Shown in pieces: positions 27,548 through 36,008 of a DNA stretch of 64,000 nt (position 1 is its first letter; every line of letters starts with the position of its first letter). Made by a program: the position numbers and the translations under genes. The DNA is from Duganella flavida. Its GTDB lineage: Bacteria; Pseudomonadota; Gammaproteobacteria; Burkholderiales; Burkholderiaceae_D. A model generated the notes under the pieces. That model was not told the DNA's origin. It did not search any database and worked only from the letters and a program-made list of their open reading frames with translations. The DNA lies in NCBI RefSeq assembly GCF_009857445.1, contig NZ_WWCN01000012.1:1-64000 (forward strand), written 5' to 3'.

Positions 27548-28264
27548 ATGAAAAAACTGATTTCGATGCTGGCCATCTCGGCTGCATTTGCCGGCTCCGC
27601 CATTGCGCAGACCGCACCAACCGCGCCACCGTACGCTCCAGTCACCCAGGACATCAAAGCTGCCACCCCGAAAAGCGCCTACGTGCAAGATGCACGCGGC
27701 GTGATCGCGCGCGATCCGTTCGGCCTGTGCTGGCGCACCGGCTACTGGACCCCGGCTGACGCCGTGCCAGGTTGCGATCTTCCGATCTGCGTTGAGCCAG
27801 AGAAGCTGGAAAACGGCAAGTGCGTAGCACCGCCGCCACCACCAGCCGCGCCTGCTCCAGCACCGGCTCCAGCACCAAAACCAGCCCCAGTGCCAGTACC
27901 AGTGCCAACCGCACAAAAAGTGAGCTTCGCCGCTGACGCCTTCTTTGACTTCGACAAGTCGGTCCTGAAACCAGAAGGCAAAGCCAAGCTGGACGATCTG
28001 ACCTCGAAACTGGGTTCGATCAACCTGGAAGTCATCATCGCCGTTGGCCATACTGACTCGGTGGGCTCGGATGAGTACAACCAGAAGCTGTCGGTACGCC
28101 GCGCTGAAGCCGTCAAAGCCTACATCATCTCGAAAGGCGTAGAAGCCAATCGCGTGTACACCGAAGGCAAAGGCGAGAAGCAACCTGTAGCGGATAACAA
28201 AACCGCCGAAGGCCGCGCTAAAAACCGCCGTGTAGAAATCGAAGTGGTCGGCACCAGCAAATAA
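27548..28264 (+). CDS. OmpA family outer-membrane/peptidoglycan-binding protein
   Basis: 238 aa. Signal peptide (1-20, ending AIAQ), a short N-terminal region with four cysteines, a Pro/Ala/Val linker (~100-122) and a C-terminal OmpA_C domain (~130-235), with FDFDKSVLKPEGKAKLDDL, GHTDSVGSDEYNQKLSVRRA and GRAKNRRVEIEV. There is no eight-stranded beta-barrel of the E. coli OmpA type, so it is a small Pal/OmpA-like protein that tethers the outer membrane to peptidoglycan. It has a strong terminator downstream and is typical of a highly expressed single gene. Confidence 0.92.
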   Translation: MKKLISMLAISAAFAGSAIAQTAPTAPPYAPVTQDIKAATPKSAYVQDARGVIARDPFGLCWRTGYWTPADAVPGCDLPICVEPEKLENGKCVAPPPPPAAPAPAPAPAPKPAPVPVPVPTAQKVSFAADAFFDFDKSVLKPEGKAKLDDLTSKLGSINLEVIIAVGHTDSVGSDEYNQKLSVRRAEAVKAYIISKGVEANRVYTEGKGEKQPVADNKTAEGRAKNRRVEIEVVGTSK

Positions 28265-28286
28265 TTGCTAGCGTTCCACTGAGGAA

Positions 28287-28345
28287 GGCCTCCGTCAGCC
28301 TGAGCGCGCTCAAGATCGCGCTCAGTGCAGACGGGGGCTTTTTTA
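28287..28345 (+). terminator. Intrinsic terminator of the OmpA-like gene
   Basis: A long stem: GCCTCCGTC pairs with GACGGGGGC and TGAGCGCG with CGCGCTCA around a small loop, followed by TTTTTTA. It ends at the convergent nuclease gene. Confidence 0.9.
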
Positions 28346-29368
28346 TTTAAAGACTTGTTTGAGCGACTGCGCCGTCACCGACGCATCGGTCCAGGCCTCC
28401 ACTTGTACCACGCTGGCCTTGGCCAGCTTTTTTCGCATAGCTTGCGACAGCGGCCCAAACCGCTGCACCAGAACCCGCTCCAGCACCGCCGCACCTCCTT
28501 CCGCGCGCCCCTGTTCCAGTCCTTGTTCCAGTCCTTGTTCTAGTCCTTGTTCTATTCCTTGTTCCAGCCCCTGCTTCAGGCCTTGCTTCAGACCTTGCTT
28601 GATACCTTTCTTGATGTAGTCATCAACGATGAGTTGTTCCAATGGGTTAAGCAATCTCATTTCGTGCTCCTTTTCCAAGCGAAGGGCGGTCCGCCAGAAA
28701 CGCCGCTCAAGCGGCTCAGGCAAGCTCATCATCCAGTTGACCGCATTGAATAACACGATTATGCGCCTCGGCTTCCAGTTATGCTGAAACAGGAGCCGTG
28801 TCAGGTGCAGCTTGGCCGCATAGCGTTTGTCCGGGTCATGATGAGTCTGCTGCGTAAGGTAGTGAGCCAGCGATAGCCAGGCAATCGGATCGTGCGAGGC
28901 CTCCAGCGCAGCGATATCGGCGGCATAATCGAGCAGCTTGGCGGTAGTAAAAGCGAATGTCCTGCCTTCCATGCGCTGGCGGAAGCTGCGCGGCCGCCAG
29001 TTGGGATCCGCATCGGCCAACAAGACCAAACTGATAACTGGCAGGCCGAACGCCTTGCCAATCCGGTAGTTATAGTCATGTACACGCCGCGCCAGTGCAG
29101 CATCGTACTGCGCCTGGATTTCGATATGAACCAGCACCTTCCGCTGGCGGCCGACGCGCAAACAAACCTCCACCACCAGGTCAGCCACCATGACATCCGG
29201 CGCGGCGCCGAACCCAGCCAACTCCTTGTCGCGGAAGCGCGGCCGTTGCCGCCAGTCGATGCGGGCGCTGAAGTCCGGAAAGTAGAAATCCATAAAGGGA
29301 TGGACAGCATGCGTCACCGCTGCTTTCCAGGGCAAGTCGTAACAGGCTGGTGGGACGGGATTCGACAT
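28343..29368 (-). CDS. Rpn/YhgA-like (PD-(D/E)XK) nuclease family protein with tetrapeptide-repeat tail
   Basis: 341 aa from the ATG at 29368 (MSNPVPPACYDLPWK); an ATG 16 codons upstream is possible. Residues ~40-120 resemble the YhgA-like/Rpn core: DVMVADLVVEVCLRVGR then KVLVHIEIQAQYD (the E-x-Q after a Lys is PD-(D/E)XK-like), then RVHDYNYRIGKAFGLPVISL. Residues ~255-290 are about eight tandem G-[LI]-[KE]-Q units, followed by a DUF4351-like helical end. Rpn proteins are nicking nucleases tied to transposon-like spread and defence; that is family knowledge. It is convergent with the OmpA-like terminator. Confidence 0.78.
   Translation of the reverse strand: MSNPVPPACYDLPWKAAVTHAVHPFMDFYFPDFSARIDWRQRPRFRDKELAGFGAAPDVMVADLVVEVCLRVGRQRKVLVHIEIQAQYDAALARRVHDYNYRIGKAFGLPVISLVLLADADPNWRPRSFRQRMEGRTFAFTTAKLLDYAADIAALEASHDPIAWLSLAHYLTQQTHHDPDKRYAAKLHLTRLLFQHNWKPRRIIVLFNAVNWMMSLPEPLERRFWRTALRLEKEHEMRLLNPLEQLIVDDYIKKGIKQGLKQGLKQGLEQGIEQGLEQGLEQGLEQGRAEGGAAVLERVLVQRFGPLSQAMRKKLAKASVVQVEAWTDASVTAQSLKQVFK
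28508..28602 (-). repeat. 12-bp tandem repeats encoding G-L-E/K-Q units
   Basis: About eight tandem 12-bp units (plus-strand form close to CCTTGTTCCAGT, changing to CCTTGCTTCAGA near the end) encode the tetrapeptide repeat of the nuclease-like protein. Units differ by 1-3 bases. Such arrays can change length by slippage while keeping the frame. Confidence 0.9.
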
Positions 29369-29456
29369 GCACCCAGTCTGCCGTCGCCTCACGGCCGGCC
29401 CTATGACAAAATGCAAAGCGGGTTAAAATAGCGCATTCACTTTTGCATAAGAAAAC

Positions 29457-30158
29457 ATGAACGCTGATCCATTAGAACTGCAAAAATTCGCCGAACTCGC
29501 GCACCGCTGGTGGGACCCGACCTCTGAGTTCCGTCCGCTGCACGAGATTAACCCGCTGCGCCTGGAGTGGATCAACGCGCGCGCGCCGCTGGCCGGCAAG
29601 AATGTGATCGACATCGGCTGCGGCGGCGGCATCCTGTCGGAATCGATGGCGCGCAAGGGCGCCACCGTCACCGGCATCGACCTCGGCGAAAAAGCCCTGA
29701 AAGTGGCTGACTTGCACTCGCTGGAATCGGGCGTGCAAGTGCGCTACAAGCTGATCGCCGCCGAAGAGATGGCCGCGCAGGAAGCCGGCCAATACGACGT
29801 CGTCACCTGCATGGAAATGCTGGAGCACGTGCCAGACCCGGGCGCCATCGTGCGCGCCTGCGCCGCGCTGGTGAAGCCGGGCGGCCACGTGTTCTTCTCG
29901 ACCCTGAACCGCAATCCGAAAGCTTACCTGTTTGCCGTGATCGGCGCCGAGTACATCCTGCGCATGCTACCAAAAGGCACGCACGACTACGAGAAATTCA
30001 TCACCCCATCCGAGCTGTCGCAGTTCATCCGCAGCGCCGGGCTGGAAGTGCAAGGCTTCAAGGGCATGGGCTACAACCCGCTGACCAAGATTTACTCGCT
30101 CAACGACGACACCAGCGTCAACTACCTGGTGGCAGCGCGCCGTCCACTGGAAGTCTGA
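29457..30158 (+). CDS. ubiG: Ubiquinone biosynthesis O-methyltransferase
   Basis: 233 aa SAM-dependent methyltransferase. The UbiG-specific start WWDPTSEFRPLHEINPLRLEWI precedes motif I VIDIGCGGGILSESMA near residue 53, and CMEMLEHVPDPGAIVRAC follows near 118. It performs both O-methylations of ubiquinone synthesis. It lies 3 bp before gph, a conserved pair in betaproteobacteria. Confidence 0.96.
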   Translation: MNADPLELQKFAELAHRWWDPTSEFRPLHEINPLRLEWINARAPLAGKNVIDIGCGGGILSESMARKGATVTGIDLGEKALKVADLHSLESGVQVRYKLIAAEEMAAQEAGQYDVVTCMEMLEHVPDPGAIVRACAALVKPGGHVFFSTLNRNPKAYLFAVIGAEYILRMLPKGTHDYEKFITPSELSQFIRSAGLEVQGFKGMGYNPLTKIYSLNDDTSVNYLVAARRPLEV

Positions 30159-30160
30159 AC

Positions 30161-30847
30161 ATGAGCACGCCGAACGCCCCGCGCGCCATCCTGTTCGACC
30201 TCGACGGCACCCTGGCCGACACCGCGCCCGACCTGGCCGCCGCCGTCAACCTGCTGCGCACCGTACGCGGGCTGGAACCGACCGCCTACGACATCCTGCG
30301 CCCGACCGCCTCGGCCGGCGCGCGCGGCATGATTGGCGCCTCCTTCGGCCTGGCGCCGGAGGACGACGGCTACGCCGAACTGCGCGACGGCTTCTTCAGC
30401 AACTACGAAGCGGCGATGGCTGTGCACAGCGGCCTGTTCGACGGCATCACCACGCTGCTGGACGGCATCACGGCGGCCGGCCCGCAATGGGGCATCGTCA
30501 CCAACAAGCCGAAGCGCTTCACCGATCCGCTGCTGCCGCAGATCGGCCTGGCCCACGCCGCCTGCGCCATCTCCGGCGACACCACGCCACACGCCAAGCC
30601 CCACCCGGCGCCGCTGTTGGAAGCGGCGCGCCGCCTCCAGCTGGCGCCGCAAGACTGCTGGTACGTGGGCGATGACGTGCGCGACATTCAGGCCGGCCGT
30701 GCCGCCGGCATGCTGACCATCGCCTGCGGCTGGGGCTATTGCGGCCCCGTCGAGCCGCAACATTGGCAGGCCGACTATGTGTTCCAGCAACCGGCCGAGC
30801 TGCTTGCCCTGCTGCAACAGGCCCACGCCACTGATTCCGTTGTATAG
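30161..30847 (+). CDS. gph: Phosphoglycolate phosphatase (HAD family)
   Basis: 228 aa. HAD motif I LFDLDGTLADTAPDLAAAVN, motif II IVTNKP, and motif III/IV YVGDDVRDIQAGRAAGM. It removes 2-phosphoglycolate; a closely related sugar phosphatase cannot be excluded. It starts 3 bp after ubiG. Confidence 0.92.
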   Translation: MSTPNAPRAILFDLDGTLADTAPDLAAAVNLLRTVRGLEPTAYDILRPTASAGARGMIGASFGLAPEDDGYAELRDGFFSNYEAAMAVHSGLFDGITTLLDGITAAGPQWGIVTNKPKRFTDPLLPQIGLAHAACAISGDTTPHAKPHPAPLLEAARRLQLAPQDCWYVGDDVRDIQAGRAAGMLTIACGWGYCGPVEPQHWQADYVFQQPAELLALLQQAHATDSVV

Positions 30848-30930
30848 ACGAATCACTGCATCGCTTTTTAGTTGCCGCGTGGAAAAAATGGGTATAGGCT
30901 CGCAGCCATACTCATCCACTCAGGCGCAAC

Positions 30931-31959
30931 ATGACTACCTTGCAGCCGGCTGCCCAAACCCCGCAGCCAAACGCCGATTCCCTCCTTTCGCTGCCGCAGC
31001 GCACCGCTGCGCCGCAGAGCTGGATGGTGCGCGTTAGCGACGCCAAGTACTACTGGTACGACCTGGCCGCCGGCATTGCCGACAAGCCCGACATCCGCGA
31101 CCCGATCGGCCGCTACATGCGCCGCATGCAGTTCGAGCTGGACGCCACCGCTGAGCAGCGCCACCTGTTCTTTGCCGTCACCCGCCCGCGCGTGCGCTTC
31201 GACGTGGCCGGCATGGTGCAGTGGGGCTTCTTCTCGCTCAAGCTGACCCTGCCGCTGCTGCTGGGTGTGGAACAGGCCAAGGACCACATCACGGTCGAAC
31301 TCAAGGTACCGTTCGCGGCCACCATGAAAAAGCCCAGCGTGACCCTGACCGAGCATTTCATCAGCCTCAACTGGGGCGGCCTGGTGGAAGTATTTTCCGT
31401 GCACGACCTGCTGCAAACTTACGCCCACACCCTCAAGCTGCCCAGCAAGGTGGCCTACGTCGGCCAGACCCGCGATCCGGACGGCCGGCTCGGCAAAGGC
31501 CGCCTGCCGGCCATGCACAAGGTGCGCGCCCAGTTCGGCGACGACTACGACACCTTGCTGCTGGTACTGGGCACTACGGTGGAAGTCAGCTGCGCCGAAG
31601 GCGACCCGGCCGATCACGAGCTCAACGCCCACCCGCAGGCGGCCGACGCCCTGCACGCCGAGCGCAGCGACATGATCGAAGCGGCGCTGATCCGCTACTT
31701 CGAAGGCAGCAATCCGCGTCTGCACGGCACCGAGGAACGCCAGCAGCGCAGCGAGCGCGTGGTCGCAGTGCAGGCGGCCAACCACCTGGTGCAATACACC
31801 ATCGACCTTGAGTTACCCGAGATCGGCTACTACAACCACCTGTGTTCGGAATTCGTCAGCTCGGCGCGCCGCCATTTGCTCAGCTGTTTCATCGCCGATG
31901 GCCAGGCACAAGTTGCGCCCATGCCACTCCCCGCAGCCGCCAAGGGTAACAAGGCCTGA
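30931..31959 (+). CDS. Uncharacterised protein, first of two tandem paralogues (GIY-YIG-like motif)
   Basis: 342 aa, no signal peptide or membrane segment. It shares collinear blocks with the next gene: VxDAKxxWYDLxAG, DIRDPxGR, WGFFSLKLT, VPFAAT(M/L)KKPSV, LNWGGLVE. The block AYVGQTRDPDGRL (Y176-T180) with a distal Arg, followed by EAALIRYFEGSNP, resembles the YIG strand, Arg and Glu positions of GIY-YIG endonucleases. The family is not recognised, so the nuclease link is inference. It follows gph by 83 bp. Confidence 0.75.
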   Translation: MTTLQPAAQTPQPNADSLLSLPQRTAAPQSWMVRVSDAKYYWYDLAAGIADKPDIRDPIGRYMRRMQFELDATAEQRHLFFAVTRPRVRFDVAGMVQWGFFSLKLTLPLLLGVEQAKDHITVELKVPFAATMKKPSVTLTEHFISLNWGGLVEVFSVHDLLQTYAHTLKLPSKVAYVGQTRDPDGRLGKGRLPAMHKVRAQFGDDYDTLLLVLGTTVEVSCAEGDPADHELNAHPQAADALHAERSDMIEAALIRYFEGSNPRLHGTEERQQRSERVVAVQAANHLVQYTIDLELPEIGYYNHLCSEFVSSARRHLLSCFIADGQAQVAPMPLPAAAKGNKA

Positions 31960-32073
31960 GTAGTGTTACATTGAGATGCTTTATTGCTTTCGGGGCAGGT
32001 TTCCACATGGAAATATCGCGCCGCAGGCACTATAATCCACCTCACTATGACACTTGGACCTGGAGCACGCACG

Positions 32074-33177
32074 ATGAGCAATGACGACGACGATTATCCC
32101 GATCCGTCGCCGGAAGAGCTGGGCATAGGTGCGCTGTTCGACGAAGCGCCCGAGCCGTTCCACGACCTGATTGCGCCGCCGCCCGACGCCATGGAAGAGT
32201 TGCTGCCGCTGATGCCGCAGCGCAGTGCCGCGCCGCAGACCTGGGTGGTCACCGTGGCCGATGCCAAATTCCACTGGTACGACCTGATCGCCGGTTTCCC
32301 GGAAGTGCCGGACATCCGCGACCCGGTCGGCCGCCACCTGCGCCGCATGCAGTTCGACCTTGAGGCAACCTGCGAAAAGCGCCTGATCTACTTTGCCGTC
32401 AACCGCCCGCGCGTGCGTTTTGACACGTCGCGCAGCACCAGCTGGGGCTTCTTCTCGCTGAAGCTGACGGTGCCGCTGCTGGTGGGGCCGGAAGAGAAAA
32501 AAGATACGCTCACCATCGAGCTGACGGTGCCGTTTGCGGCCACGCTGAAAAAGCCGTCGGTGGTGCTGACCGACCGCTTCCTCACTCTCAACTGGGGCGG
32601 CCTGGTCGAGGCGCTGTCGATTCACGACGTGCTGCAGCAGTATGAGAACGACCTCGAATACAAGACCGAGGTGCAATACGTCGGCCAGACCAAGGACCCG
32701 CTGGGCCGCCTGGCGCGCGCGCGCCTGACGCCGGTACAGCGCGTGCACCAGAAGTTCAGCGAAGACAACGACATGCTGCTGCTGATCCAGCGCTTCAATG
32801 TCGAGGTGATGTCGGACGACGGCGACCCGGCCGAGCTGGAAGTTAATCAGAATCCAGTGGCGGCCGACATGCTGCTGAAGGACCGCATCGATGTCATCGA
32901 GTGCGCCCTGATCCGCTACTTCGAAGGCCCGGAAATGCACGGCCGCAGCGACAAGGAAGCCGAGGTGCGCAAGCAGCGCCTGCGCGAGGTGCAGGCGTCC
33001 AATAACCTGGACAGCTTCCGCATCGACCTGCGGCTGGAAGACGCCGGCAAGTACCACGACCTGGCCTCGCGCCACGCCAGCCTGTCGCGCAACCACATCA
33101 TCGACTGCACGCTGTCGGACGGCAACGTCTTCGTCACCCGCGTGCCGGACAAACCGGCCAAGCCCGGCAAGTCTTAA
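32074..33177 (+). CDS. Uncharacterised protein, second tandem paralogue (GIY-YIG-like motif)
   Basis: 367 aa from the ATG at 32074, which has GGAG ten bases upstream. The acidic N-terminus (SNDDDDYPDPSPEELGIG) is not in the first copy; from ~50 onward it aligns throughout with it. The candidate motif is QYVGQTKDPLGRL (Y202), followed by ECALIRYFEGPEMHG. The two copies are clearly diverged, so the duplication is old. It ends with a 4-bp convergent overlap of stop codons with metY. Confidence 0.75.
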   Translation: MSNDDDDYPDPSPEELGIGALFDEAPEPFHDLIAPPPDAMEELLPLMPQRSAAPQTWVVTVADAKFHWYDLIAGFPEVPDIRDPVGRHLRRMQFDLEATCEKRLIYFAVNRPRVRFDTSRSTSWGFFSLKLTVPLLVGPEEKKDTLTIELTVPFAATLKKPSVVLTDRFLTLNWGGLVEALSIHDVLQQYENDLEYKTEVQYVGQTKDPLGRLARARLTPVQRVHQKFSEDNDMLLLIQRFNVEVMSDDGDPAELEVNQNPVAADMLLKDRIDVIECALIRYFEGPEMHGRSDKEAEVRKQRLREVQASNNLDSFRIDLRLEDAGKYHDLASRHASLSRNHIIDCTLSDGNVFVTRVPDKPAKPGKS

Positions 33178-34445
33178 ACTGCCGCCAGCGCCTGTTCGAG
33201 GTCGGCCAGCAAATCGTCGCTGTGCTCGATGCCGATCGACAGCCGCACCGTATCCACCGTCACCCCCGCCTTGGCCAGTTCTTCCTCGTTAAGCTGGCGG
33301 TGGGTGGTCGACGCCGGATGGCAGGCCAGCGACTTGGCGTCGCCGATATTCACCAGCCGCGTGAACAGCTTAAGCGCATCCTGGAAGCGCGCGCCGCCCT
33401 CTACCCCGCCCTCTACGCCAAAGGTCAGCACACCGGACGGTCGGCCGCCGAGATATTTGCGCGCCAGCGCGTAGTCGCGATGGTCTTCCAGCCCGGCGTA
33501 ATTGACCCACTTGACCTTGGCGTGGCGCTTCAGGAAATGCGCCACTTTGCTGGTGTTTTCGACGATGCGTTCCAGCCGCAGCGCCAGCGTCTCGATCCCC
33601 TGCAAAATCAGGAAGGCGTTGAACGGCGACAGCGCCGCACCGGTATTCCGCAATGGCACCACGCGTGCACGGCCGATGTAGGCAGCCGGGCCCAGTGCGT
33701 CGGTGTAGACCACGCCGTGGTAGGACACGTCCGGCTCGTTGAGGCGCTTGAAACGCTCCTTGTGCTGCGCCCACGGGAACTTGCCGGAATCAACAATCGC
33801 GCCGCCGATCGAAGTGCCGTGGCCGCCCAGGTATTTGGTCAGCGAGTGCACCACAATGTCGGCGCCGTGCTCGATCGGGCGCAGCAGGTAAGGCGTGGCC
33901 ACGGTGTTGTCGACGATCAGCGGCACGCCGTGCGCGTGGGCGACGGCAGCGATCGCTGCGATGTCGGTGATGTTGCCGAGCGGGTTGCCGATCGATTCAA
34001 TGAACACGGCCTTGGTGCGCTCGTCGATCAGCTTGGCAAACGACGCGGGATCGCGCGCATCGGCAAAGCGGGTAGTGATGCCGAACTGCGGCAGCGTGTG
34101 GGCGAACAAGTTGTAGGTGCCGCCGTACAGCGTAGCGGCGGAAACAATGTTGTCGCCGGCTTCGGCGATGGTCTGGATGGCGTAGGTAATGGCCGCCTGC
34201 CCCGACGCCAGCGCCAGCGCGCCAATGCCGCCCTCCAGCGCCGCCACCCGTTCTTCCAGCACATTCTGGGTCGGGTTCATGATGCGGGTGTAGATATTCC
34301 CCTGCACTTTCAGGTCAAACAGGTCGGCGCCGTGCTGGGTGTCGTCGAAGGCGTAGGCCACGGTCTGGTAAATCGGCACCGCCACGGCGCGCGTGGTCGG
34401 GTCCGGGCTGTAGCCGCCGTGGACGGCGATGGTTTCCAGTTTCAT
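33174..34445 (-). CDS. metY: O-acetylhomoserine sulfhydrylase (Cys/Met metabolism PLP enzyme)
   Basis: 423 aa from the ATG at 34445 (MKLETIAVHGGYSPDP), with AAGGAGA upstream. Fold-type I PLP enzyme: YTRIMNPTQNVLEERVAALE, LYGGTYNLFAHTLPQFGI and the PLP lysine in VVHSLTKYLGGHGTSIGG. The length and the FGVEGG segment fit MetY rather than MetB/MetC. It makes homocysteine directly from O-acetylhomoserine and sulfide. Confidence 0.93.
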   Translation of the reverse strand: MKLETIAVHGGYSPDPTTRAVAVPIYQTVAYAFDDTQHGADLFDLKVQGNIYTRIMNPTQNVLEERVAALEGGIGALALASGQAAITYAIQTIAEAGDNIVSAATLYGGTYNLFAHTLPQFGITTRFADARDPASFAKLIDERTKAVFIESIGNPLGNITDIAAIAAVAHAHGVPLIVDNTVATPYLLRPIEHGADIVVHSLTKYLGGHGTSIGGAIVDSGKFPWAQHKERFKRLNEPDVSYHGVVYTDALGPAAYIGRARVVPLRNTGAALSPFNAFLILQGIETLALRLERIVENTSKVAHFLKRHAKVKWVNYAGLEDHRDYALARKYLGGRPSGVLTFGVEGGVEGGARFQDALKLFTRLVNIGDAKSLACHPASTTHRQLNEEELAKAGVTVDTVRLSIGIEHSDDLLADLEQALAAV

Positions 34446-34547
34446 GCTGTCTCCTTGTTGGTTGGTGCAGCCAACGGTAGCGGGAATCGGCGCGCATGGC
34501 CACGAATGATTCCAAAAAAGCAAATGCGCAATCTGGATAAGCTATGC

Positions 34548-34574
34548 TGTCACAAACCGCGCGGCTGGCGCGTC
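34548..34574 (+). promoter_or_regulatory. ECF41-type promoter of the sigma factor gene (autoregulation)
   Basis: TGTCACA (34548-34554), exactly 16 bp, then CGTC (34571-34574). This matches the promoter known for ECF41 sigma factors. The expected transcript start is near 34581, only a few bases before the ATGs at 34583/34586. Confidence 0.85.
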
Positions 34575-34585
34575 TTGGATGGATG

Positions 34586-35458
34586 ATGAGCGACACCTCC
34601 ACTTTTACCGCGCTGCGAGCGCGCCTGTTTTCGATTGCCTACCGCATGCTGGGCACCCGCGCCGATGCCGAGGACGTGGTGCAGGACGCCTGGCTGCGCT
34701 GGCAAGCCAGCGACCGCGACGCTGTGCAATCGGCCGAGGCCTGGCTGGTGACCATCACCACCCGCCTGGCTATCGACCGCCTGCGCACCCGCGCCAGCGA
34801 ACGCGAGGCCTACGTCGGCTGGTGGCTGCCCGAGCCCATCGTCGAGCTGGACGAGCACACGCCGGAAAGCCACGCCGAGCTGGCTAGTGAAGTATCGATG
34901 GCCTTGCTGTGGGTGCTGGAGCGGCTGTCGCCGGAAGAGCGCGCGGCCTTTTTGATGCGGCAAGTGTTCGAGCACGATTACGCCGACATCGCCGCCATCC
35001 TCGGCAAGAGCGAGGCGGCCTGCCGGCAAATGGTGCATCGGGCGCAGGAGCGGGTGCAGCAGGACAAGCCGCGCTTCAACGTGCCGCAGGCGCAGCATCA
35101 CGCGCTGCTCGGACGCTTCATCGCGGCGGCGCAAGTGGGCGACCGCAGCGCCATGAAAAGCATGCTGGCCGACGAGGTGCAACTGGTGGCCGACGGCGGC
35201 GGCAAGGTCAACTCCTACCTGCACATCTTGCACGGTGCCGGACGCGTGGCCGGCTCGTTCTGGTCGCTAGAGCACCAGTATCCGCAGCAAGTGGTGTACC
35301 GGCAGGCGCGCGTCAACGGCGGGCCGGGTCTGGTGCGCTATGTCGATGGCAAGCTGGAGTCGGCGCAGGCGTTTGTGATCGAGGGCGAGCGCATCGTCGC
35401 CGTGTTCATCGTGCGCAATCCGGACAAGCTGGTGGGCGTGCCGCAAACTATTTTCTAA
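34586..35458 (+). CDS. ECF41 family RNA polymerase sigma factor with SnoaL-like C-terminal domain
   Basis: 290 aa from the ATG at 34586 (MSDTSTFTALRARLFSIAYR); longer starts would run through its own promoter. Sigma2 at ~10-75 (RMLGTRADAEDVVQDAWLRW), the linker motif WLPEP at 80-84, sigma4 at ~115-165, then a SnoaL-like extension with DGGGK at 203-207 and NPDKL at 278-282. These three motifs define ECF41, in which the extension replaces an anti-sigma factor and controls activity. The usual partner, a carboxymuconolactone decarboxylase-like gene, follows with a matching promoter. Confidence 0.93.
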   Translation: MSDTSTFTALRARLFSIAYRMLGTRADAEDVVQDAWLRWQASDRDAVQSAEAWLVTITTRLAIDRLRTRASEREAYVGWWLPEPIVELDEHTPESHAELASEVSMALLWVLERLSPEERAAFLMRQVFEHDYADIAAILGKSEAACRQMVHRAQERVQQDKPRFNVPQAQHHALLGRFIAAAQVGDRSAMKSMLADEVQLVADGGGKVNSYLHILHGAGRVAGSFWSLEHQYPQQVVYRQARVNGGPGLVRYVDGKLESAQAFVIEGERIVAVFIVRNPDKLVGVPQTIF

Positions 35459-35462
35459 AAGC

Positions 35463-35489
35463 GGTCACAAGCGGTGCGGATGGTCCGTC
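35463..35489 (+). promoter_or_regulatory. ECF41-type promoter of the carboxymuconolactone decarboxylase-like gene
   Basis: GGTCACA (35463-35469), 16 bp, CGTC (35486-35489): the same motif and spacing as in front of the sigma gene, with one base changed in the -35 element. Confidence 0.8.
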
Positions 35490-35546
35490 TTACAGGGTAT
35501 GGAGGGCGCAATGGTGTGGCCTCCGCTTTCTCTGAGAGGCATCATC

Positions 35547-36008
35547 ATGACCCAAGCTCGCATCCCCTTCTTCCAACTTGCGCCGGCCAACCTGCAGGCC
35601 ATGATCGCGCTGTCCGGCTCCGTCAAAAAAAGCTCGCTCGGTTCGCGGCTGGTGGAGCTGATCAACTTGCGCGTCTCGCAAATTAATGGCTGCGGCGTGT
35701 GCGTCGATATGCACTGGCGCGACCTGATCAAGCAAGGCGCCGAACCGCGCCACCTGAACGCGCTGGCCGGCTGGCGCGAAGCGCCGTTCTTCAGCGCACT
35801 GGAACGCGCCGCGCTGAACTGGGCCGAAGCCGTCAACGCCCTGCCCCAGCGCCAGCCGAGCGACGACGATTTCGGGCAACTGACAGAACACTTCACCGAC
35901 AATGAAATCGCCGAGCTGAGCTACGCCATTGCCGTCATCCGTGCCTGGAACGTGATCAACGCCAGCCTGCACAACCAGATTCCGGAAGTTCCGGCGCCGG
36001 GCTTCTAA
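35547..36008 (+). CDS. Carboxymuconolactone decarboxylase/AhpD-like protein (ECF41 target)
   Basis: 153 aa from the ATG at 35547, which has GAGAGG upstream. AhpD-like core with the redox pair in NGCGVCVDMHW (CxxC followed by His) and the family's ELINLRVSQ helix. Such proteins are peroxidase-like or gamma-carboxymuconolactone decarboxylase-like; the substrate here is not known. It lies just behind the ECF41 gene with its own ECF41 promoter, the arrangement described for this regulon type. Its stop overlaps the convergent LysR gene. Confidence 0.9.
   Translation: MTQARIPFFQLAPANLQAMIALSGSVKKSSLGSRLVELINLRVSQINGCGVCVDMHWRDLIKQGAEPRHLNALAGWREAPFFSALERAALNWAEAVNALPQRQPSDDDFGQLTEHFTDNEIAELSYAIAVIRAWNVINASLHNQIPEVPAPGF

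Noticed and set aside
28508..28602. CRISPR array
   Set aside because: The units are 12 bp, contiguous without spacers, and in frame inside a coding sequence. No cas genes are seen.
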